Assembly: GCF_030382115.1 (NCBI RefSeq)
Contig: NZ_JAUDRJ010000003.1
Span: forward strand, 661,423 to 689,775
Source of the DNA: Nostoc sp. GT001
Lineage (GTDB): Bacteria; Cyanobacteriota; Cyanobacteriia; Cyanobacteriales; Nostocaceae
Length of the DNA: 28,353 nucleotides
Direction of reading: 5' to 3'
In this document: piece by piece, positions 24,468-28,353 of the stretch
Numbering within the stretch: position 1 is the stretch's first letter
Layout: each line of letters opens with the position of its first letter
The notes under the pieces: generated by a model
Seen by the model: only the letters and a program-made list of their open reading frames with translations
Databases searched by the model: none
Told to the model about the DNA's origin: nothing
Position numbers and translations under genes: made by a program

Positions 24468-25761
24468 TCAAAATAGTCGTAAAACTCAAAAAAAAAATGT
24501 CATTCCTTTTCGTCTTGAATATGAAGGGAAAATTCCTATAGAAGATATATTAAAAATTCCTGTCGCCAAGTTACATCGCATAATTAGTATAGATGAACAT
24601 CCAAGAAACAGACTCATCTATGGAGAGAATTTAAGAGTTCTTAGTTCATTCTTGAAAGATGATACTATCGCGGGTAAAGTTAGTTTAATTTATATTGACC
24701 CCCCCTATGCAACAGGGAGTAGTTTTGAGTCTCGTCAAAGAGACCATGCTTATCACGACCTAATGGAAGGTGCAGAATATTTAGAGTTTTTACGTCAACG
24801 ACTGGTTTTACTAAGAGAACTTTTATCAGATGAAGGTTCTATTTATATACATTTAGATGACAAGATGGCTTGTGCTATCAAAATTCTAATGGATGAAATT
24901 TTTGGTTCTAAAAACTTTCGCAATTTGATTACAAGAAAAAAATGTAACCCAAAAAACTATACACGTAAACAGTATGGAAACACCGCTGATTACATTCTAT
25001 TTTACACAAAAACAGATAATTATATATGGAATCAGCCTTTTAACCCTTGGACTGAAACTACTGCAAAGAAAGAATATCAATATGTTGAAAAGGAGACTGG
25101 AAGAGTTTATAAGAAAGTTCCTGTTCATGCACCTGGCGTAAGAAAAGGTGCAACAGGTCAACCCTGGAGAGGAATGCTACCTCCTCCTGGTAAACACTGG
25201 CAATATACTCCAGAAACTTTAGACGAAATGGATGCACGTGGAGAAATTTACTGGTCACCAACAGGAAATCCAAGAAGAAAAGTTTATTTAGATAATAGTC
25301 AGGGTATTTCAGTCCAAGATATTTGGCTTGATTTCAAGGATGCCCACAATCAAAATATAAAAATTACTGGCTATCCAACAGAAAAAAATCCAGATATGAT
25401 AAAACGAATAATTCTAGCCTCATCTAATGAAGGAGATATTGTGTTAGATGCATTCGCTGGAAGTGGTACTACTGCTGCTATAGCTGAAGAGTTAGGTAGA
25501 AAATGGATAGCTATTGATAATTCCCAACTTGCTATAGCTACAATAGTTCAGCGTTTAGTTAAAGGGACAGAAGCAATGGGTGACTTTATTAACGGAAATA
25601 GTTCCGCTAAACATGAACAAAAGTGCTTAATAGGTATAAATAGAATTTTACGAAGTGGTCTAGATTTATATATTGAAGAAACACCAGAATTAGAGTTTAT
25701 ATCTGATACTGTAATACATGATTGGGATAGCAAACTCAACTTTCAAGCCAATCTTGTGTAA
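24448..25761 (+). CDS. Site-specific DNA N6-adenine (or N4-cytosine) methyltransferase, beta class
   Basis: 437 residues. Catalytic motif IV DPPY at 84-87 comes before the AdoMet motif I DAFAGSGTT at 334-342, the order of beta-class amino-methyltransferases; GYPTEKNPDMIKRII before motif I is typical of this group. DPPY favours adenine. The middle part (about 165-300) would be the target-recognition region. It uses AdoMet to protect host DNA at an unknown sequence. Translation is coupled to the upstream HTH gene by a 20-bp overlap. Its 3' end overlaps the convergent gene at 25736-26668 by 26 bp. Composition is AT-rich with no HIP1 site, unlike menD next door, which suggests transfer. Confidence 0.92.
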   Translation: MATGITSQNSRKTQKKNVIPFRLEYEGKIPIEDILKIPVAKLHRIISIDEHPRNRLIYGENLRVLSSFLKDDTIAGKVSLIYIDPPYATGSSFESRQRDHAYHDLMEGAEYLEFLRQRLVLLRELLSDEGSIYIHLDDKMACAIKILMDEIFGSKNFRNLITRKKCNPKNYTRKQYGNTADYILFYTKTDNYIWNQPFNPWTETTAKKEYQYVEKETGRVYKKVPVHAPGVRKGATGQPWRGMLPPPGKHWQYTPETLDEMDARGEIYWSPTGNPRRKVYLDNSQGISVQDIWLDFKDAHNQNIKITGYPTEKNPDMIKRIILASSNEGDIVLDAFAGSGTTAAIAEELGRKWIAIDNSQLAIATIVQRLVKGTEAMGDFINGNSSAKHEQKCLIGINRILRSGLDLYIEETPELEFISDTVIHDWDSKLNFQANLV

Positions 25762-26668
25762 ATCTCTCATCAAGCATTTTCAGAGTGCATACTATTATTT
25801 TGCCACTACCATAACTTTCTAGACGAGCGTAATCATTCCACATAGATCCTAGTAGCAATCCTGGGCCATCATTTAAAAAAAATACTTTTAAAGCCACTTT
25901 ATATGTATCAGCATATCTAAGAATATCAGTTGCTTTATCTCGATTTCCACCAGTCCGATCATCTTCTTGAGAACCTCCTCTATCAGAGTCATAACGAGCA
26001 AATCCAACTACTAAGGGGGTTCCATCTAATCTAGATATAAAAATATCTGCTGGAGTTTGAGCTTCCCAATTATCCAAAACCTTATCAAGCATTACATCTT
26101 TTCCAGCACGAACTGGCCCCCGAATTATATAGTTTTTACCAAATACTCTGTCAAACCATAAGAAAAACGCTTCTGTCAAGTCATAGCCTTTTTGCCCCCG
26201 TTTACTCTGTTCTAAAAGAAGAGCCATCAGAGTTTCATCGGGTACAGGACGACTTTGCAAATTTTTTCTAACTTCTTCTAAGCTACGAAATCTATCACCA
26301 AAATCGTTAATTATAGTGGGAATATCACGTTTTTTCTTGGTCATTTCTACAGTCGTATCTGGTGATACATACCTCCGAAATACTCTCAGAAGTTGAATAC
26401 GTAAAGGATCTGGGTCTTTTGTAATAATTTCAAGTAAATTTGCAGAGTTGGTTGCTTCGTCTACCAATTCTATGAAACGCTCCAAAACTTTCTCGTAGAG
26501 CATTTTAGCTTCATCTAAAGAATCTGGGTAGAATGGTGAGTCAAATATGGTAATCCACTTAGATGCAGTTACTTTGTAGCTACTGAATGAATTCAAATTA
26601 CAATCTCCCTCACCATAATCGATACAATCTTTTAAGTATAAAACACATAACTCTATAAAAAAACTCAA
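25736..26668 (-). CDS. Probable restriction endonuclease partner of the methyltransferase
   Basis: 310 residues, of a size normal for a type II restriction enzyme. I do not recognise the family with certainty. Seen: an N-terminal helical half with RRYVSPDTTVEM, then DLTEAFFLWFDRVFG, RGPVRAGKDVMLDKVLDNW, and a strand-rich core ADIFISRLDGTPLVVGFARYDSD followed by RGGSQEDDRTGGNRDK. The acidic/Lys residues in this last part could be a PD-(D/E)XK-like site, but no canonical motif is clear. The convergent, overlapping pairing with a DNA methyltransferase is the main evidence. The start is a TTG at 26668 with AAGGG 8 bases upstream; no ATG comes before residue 56. It could instead be another defence-associated protein. 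Confidence 0.6.
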   Translation of the reverse strand: MSFFIELCVLYLKDCIDYGEGDCNLNSFSSYKVTASKWITIFDSPFYPDSLDEAKMLYEKVLERFIELVDEATNSANLLEIITKDPDPLRIQLLRVFRRYVSPDTTVEMTKKKRDIPTIINDFGDRFRSLEEVRKNLQSRPVPDETLMALLLEQSKRGQKGYDLTEAFFLWFDRVFGKNYIIRGPVRAGKDVMLDKVLDNWEAQTPADIFISRLDGTPLVVGFARYDSDRGGSQEDDRTGGNRDKATDILRYADTYKVALKVFFLNDGPGLLLGSMWNDYARLESYGSGKIIVCTLKMLDERFTQDWLES

Positions 26669-26724
26669 AAGATAACCCTTTCAACGTCCCTCAGCAATTT
26701 CCCCAGATAGTCGTTTTAACAGTC

Positions 26725-26834
26725 GGAGGATGAGCGATCGCACTTTTTCTTCCACTGCTTCTGATATACCCGCGTGTCTGCAAATGCTTCTTCACTTTGG
26801 GAAACTTTATTTGTAGTGCGATCGCTCATCCTCC
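26725..26834. repeat. 20-bp perfect inverted repeat containing HIP1
   Basis: GGAGGATGAGCGATCGCACT (26725-26744) is exactly complementary to 26815-26834. The 110-bp unit lies between the restriction-enzyme candidate and the Rpn-type gene, just outside the last 13 codons of the latter. It is larger than a chance HIP1 pair; it could be a MITE remnant or a bidirectional terminator. The open frame at 26774-27115 is a shadow. Confidence 0.7.
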
Positions 26835-26846
26835 TCTGCGTGAAAC

Positions 26847-27683
26847 TTACACGCTTAGTTGATCTTGTAACCACCCTTCCAAATCAGCAAGAGAAGAGAA
26901 ATCCAACAAAGCATCACCTAAAGCTTCCAACTGTTCCACCGATAACCCTTGAATCTGGGACAGAAGTTTATCAGGAATATTACCTACACGCCGATTTAAT
27001 AGTCGTAAAACGATCGTTCTTTCTCCTTCCTCTCGTCCTTCTTCCTTCGCTTCCCGAATCGCCCGTGGTTCTTCCAAATTCAGTCCCAACATTTCTGCAA
27101 TCTCCTCTCGACTAAGGTTAGAAAACTTGTAGACAATAATCGTCGTCACTAAATCAATTATCGCTTGCTCCGATTGTTGCCGTGCTTGCTCCAGCAAAAA
27201 CCGCGCCCCTTCCATTGCTTCCGTTTCAGAAGTAACATTTGTCAGCAACATCAAACCCAATCCCAAAGGTTGCTGTCGCAAATCCCCCAACTCATCCAGA
27301 TAAACCCGCCTGATTTGACCACTTTCTAATAAAGCGCGGTGAATCGTTGAGTTAGAAGGTTCTAGACTGCGAGAAGCAAAAATTATTACCCCAAACCAGT
27401 CATCGTAACGGATAGAGTTGCGGTAGAGAAACAAAAACAATTCGCTGAAAAAGCGGTGATACAGGTCTTCGTCCTTCTGAAACTGGACTTCAGCAAAAAA
27501 GACGGTTTTGGAAACTGCATTAGCGGGAGGTAGAAACACTCCATCAATCCGAAACGCCGTTTCTTTCACTTCAACCGATTCAAATTGGTAATTTTCCGCT
27601 TCTAAGGGTGGTTCATCTACTAATTCAAACAGTAAACCGGGAAATTGCTTAAATAATTTGTAGAAGATGGTGTCACGTCGCAT
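26847..27683 (-). CDS. Rpn/DUF2887-type PD-(D/E)XK nuclease-like protein with DUF4351
   Basis: 278 residues and apparently complete. The N-terminal part fits the DUF2887/Rpn pattern: MRRDTIFYKLFKQFPGLLFELV, then FRIDGVFLPP (Asp47) and FFAEVQFQKD (Glu65-x-Gln67), the PD-(D/E)XK-like residues, and RFFSELFLFLYR. A helical middle (RRVYLDELGDL, IVYKFSNLSREEIAEMLGL) follows, an EGREEGE linker, and a C-terminal DUF4351-like module (VLRLLNRRVGNIP ... LSVEQLEALGDALLDF). Rpn proteins are recombination-promoting nucleases or transposase relatives; Nostocales carry many copies (family knowledge). The truncated relative is at 4565-5146. The ATG at 27683 begins the conserved N-terminus. Confidence 0.85.
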   Translation of the reverse strand: MRRDTIFYKLFKQFPGLLFELVDEPPLEAENYQFESVEVKETAFRIDGVFLPPANAVSKTVFFAEVQFQKDEDLYHRFFSELFLFLYRNSIRYDDWFGVIIFASRSLEPSNSTIHRALLESGQIRRVYLDELGDLRQQPLGLGLMLLTNVTSETEAMEGARFLLEQARQQSEQAIIDLVTTIIVYKFSNLSREEIAEMLGLNLEEPRAIREAKEEGREEGERTIVLRLLNRRVGNIPDKLLSQIQGLSVEQLEALGDALLDFSSLADLEGWLQDQLSV

Positions 27684-27744
27684 TTCTATTCCTCAACACC
27701 CAGATAATTACCAGATTGTAAAGGCTTGAGACACCAATTTTAGC

Positions 27745-27790
27745 GTAGGCGTAGCCCACACTTCGACTTAGCTCAGTGACCACCGCAGGT
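27745..27790. repeat. Dispersed repeat upstream of menB
   Basis: GTAGGCGTAGCCCACACTTC and GCTCAGTGACCACCG match modules of the composite repeat at 16914-17017. It sits 60-100 bp before the menB start, where a promoter would be expected. Confidence 0.7.
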
Positions 27791-27847
27791 ATCGTATGTC
27801 CCTACGTCCGCGATAAAATTCTTGAAGCAACAGCGCACTCCATAACA

Positions 27848-28353
27848 ATGCAAATTAACTGGGAAACTGCCAAAACCTACGAAGATATTCTGTATCAAAA
27901 AACTGATGGCATTGCAAAAATCACTATTAACCGTCCCCACAAACGCAATGCTTTCCGTCCTGAAACTGTCTTTGAACTGTACGACGCTTTTTGTAATGCT
28001 CGTGAAGATACTACTATTGGTGTCGTCCTATTTACGGGTTATGGCCCACACACTGATGGCAAATATGCTTTCTGTTCTGGTGGCGATCAAAGTGTGCGGG
28101 GACATGCGGGTTATGTGGATGATACTGGCATCCCCCGCTTGAATGTGCTGGATTTACAACGCCTGATTCGTTCGATGCCGAAAGTGGTGATTGCTTTAGT
28201 AGCGGGATATGCGATCGGTGGCGGACACGTCCTACACTTAATTTGCGACCTTACCATCGCTGCCGACAACGCCATTTTCGGACAGACTGGCCCGAAAGTC
28301 GGCAGTTTCGACGGTGGTTTTGGAGCCAGCTATCTCGCCCGCATTGTGGGGCA
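27848..28353 (+). CDS. menB: 1,4-dihydroxy-2-naphthoyl-CoA synthase MenB (5' part, cut by window end)
   Basis: Crotonase-fold enzyme that closes the naphthoate ring from o-succinylbenzoyl-CoA, downstream of MenD in phylloquinone synthesis. The first 168 residues are present: [31 protein letters not shown], the oxyanion-hole segment [52 protein letters not shown] and [16 protein letters not shown], where MenB has a conserved Asp. The gene runs off the right edge. The ATG at 27848 precedes the conserved N-terminus directly. The frame at 27906-28142 is a shadow. Confidence 0.95.
   Translation, partial: MQINWETAKTYEDILYQKTDGIAKITINRPHKRNAFRPETVFELYDAFCNAREDTTIGVVLFTGYGPHTDGKYAFCSGGDQSVRGHAGYVDDTGIPRLNVLDLQRLIRSMPKVVIALVAGYAIGGGHVLHLICDLTIAADNAIFGQTGPKVGSFDGGFGASYLARIVG

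Overview
The window looks like chromosomal DNA from a filamentous, probably heterocyst-forming cyanobacterium (Nostoc/Anabaena type). HIP1 octamers (GCGATCGC) are frequent, and the CRISPR repeat is of the type common in Nostocales. The genes also fit: a CcbP-type calcium-binding protein, an acyl-lipid desaturase, a two-domain ThiE, and menD/menB, which in cyanobacteria serve phylloquinone synthesis. Several families of short palindromic repeats are scattered between genes and in places inside them. The assignment rests on gene content and motifs only.

Layout. 1-3330: alanine dehydrogenase (ald), then a possible structured leader and a CRISPR array of 24 intact 37-nt repeats plus one degenerate terminal repeat (24 spacers). 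There are no cas genes in the window. 3329-6460 (minus strand): a tRNA-dihydrouridine synthase, an N-terminally truncated Rpn/PD-(D/E)XK-type protein, and a DesC-type fatty-acid desaturase with a terminator hairpin. 6480-7790: divergent from desC, a TetR regulator fused to a domain resembling a degenerate tyrosine recombinase, preceded by two related palindromes. 7790-9920: two small membrane-anchored proteins of unknown function, one with a LytR_C-like C-terminus and a stop codon supplied by a MITE-like repeat. 9919-12360 (minus): a secreted beta-helix/SPOR protein carrying an in-frame repeat, and a fragment of a cyanobacterial integrase. 12368-13759: thiE-thiS. 13756-16174 (minus): a class D beta-lactamase and a GT4 glycosyltransferase. 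17257-19050: a DUF1517 membrane protein and CcbP. 19306-20589 (minus): a REC-PAS-GGDEF diguanylate cyclase. 21715-24029: folB divergent from menD. 24207-27683: an HTH protein, a DNA adenine methyltransferase, a convergent likely restriction enzyme and an intact Rpn-type nuclease. 27848-end: the 5' part of menB.

How it fits together. Core metabolism (ald, thiE/thiS, folB, menD/menB, desC, dus) is interleaved with genome defence (CRISPR array, restriction-modification block), broken mobile-element genes and non-autonomous repeats. The restriction-modification block is AT-rich, shows no HIP1 site between about 24030 and 26730, and separates two genes of one pathway (menD and menB), so it looks like an inserted defence island. 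The most novel-looking items are the TetR/recombinase-like fusion with its twin operators beside desC, the unrecognised restriction-enzyme candidate with its excisionase-like HTH partner, and repeats that have become protein-coding sequence (secreted protein, MenD linker).
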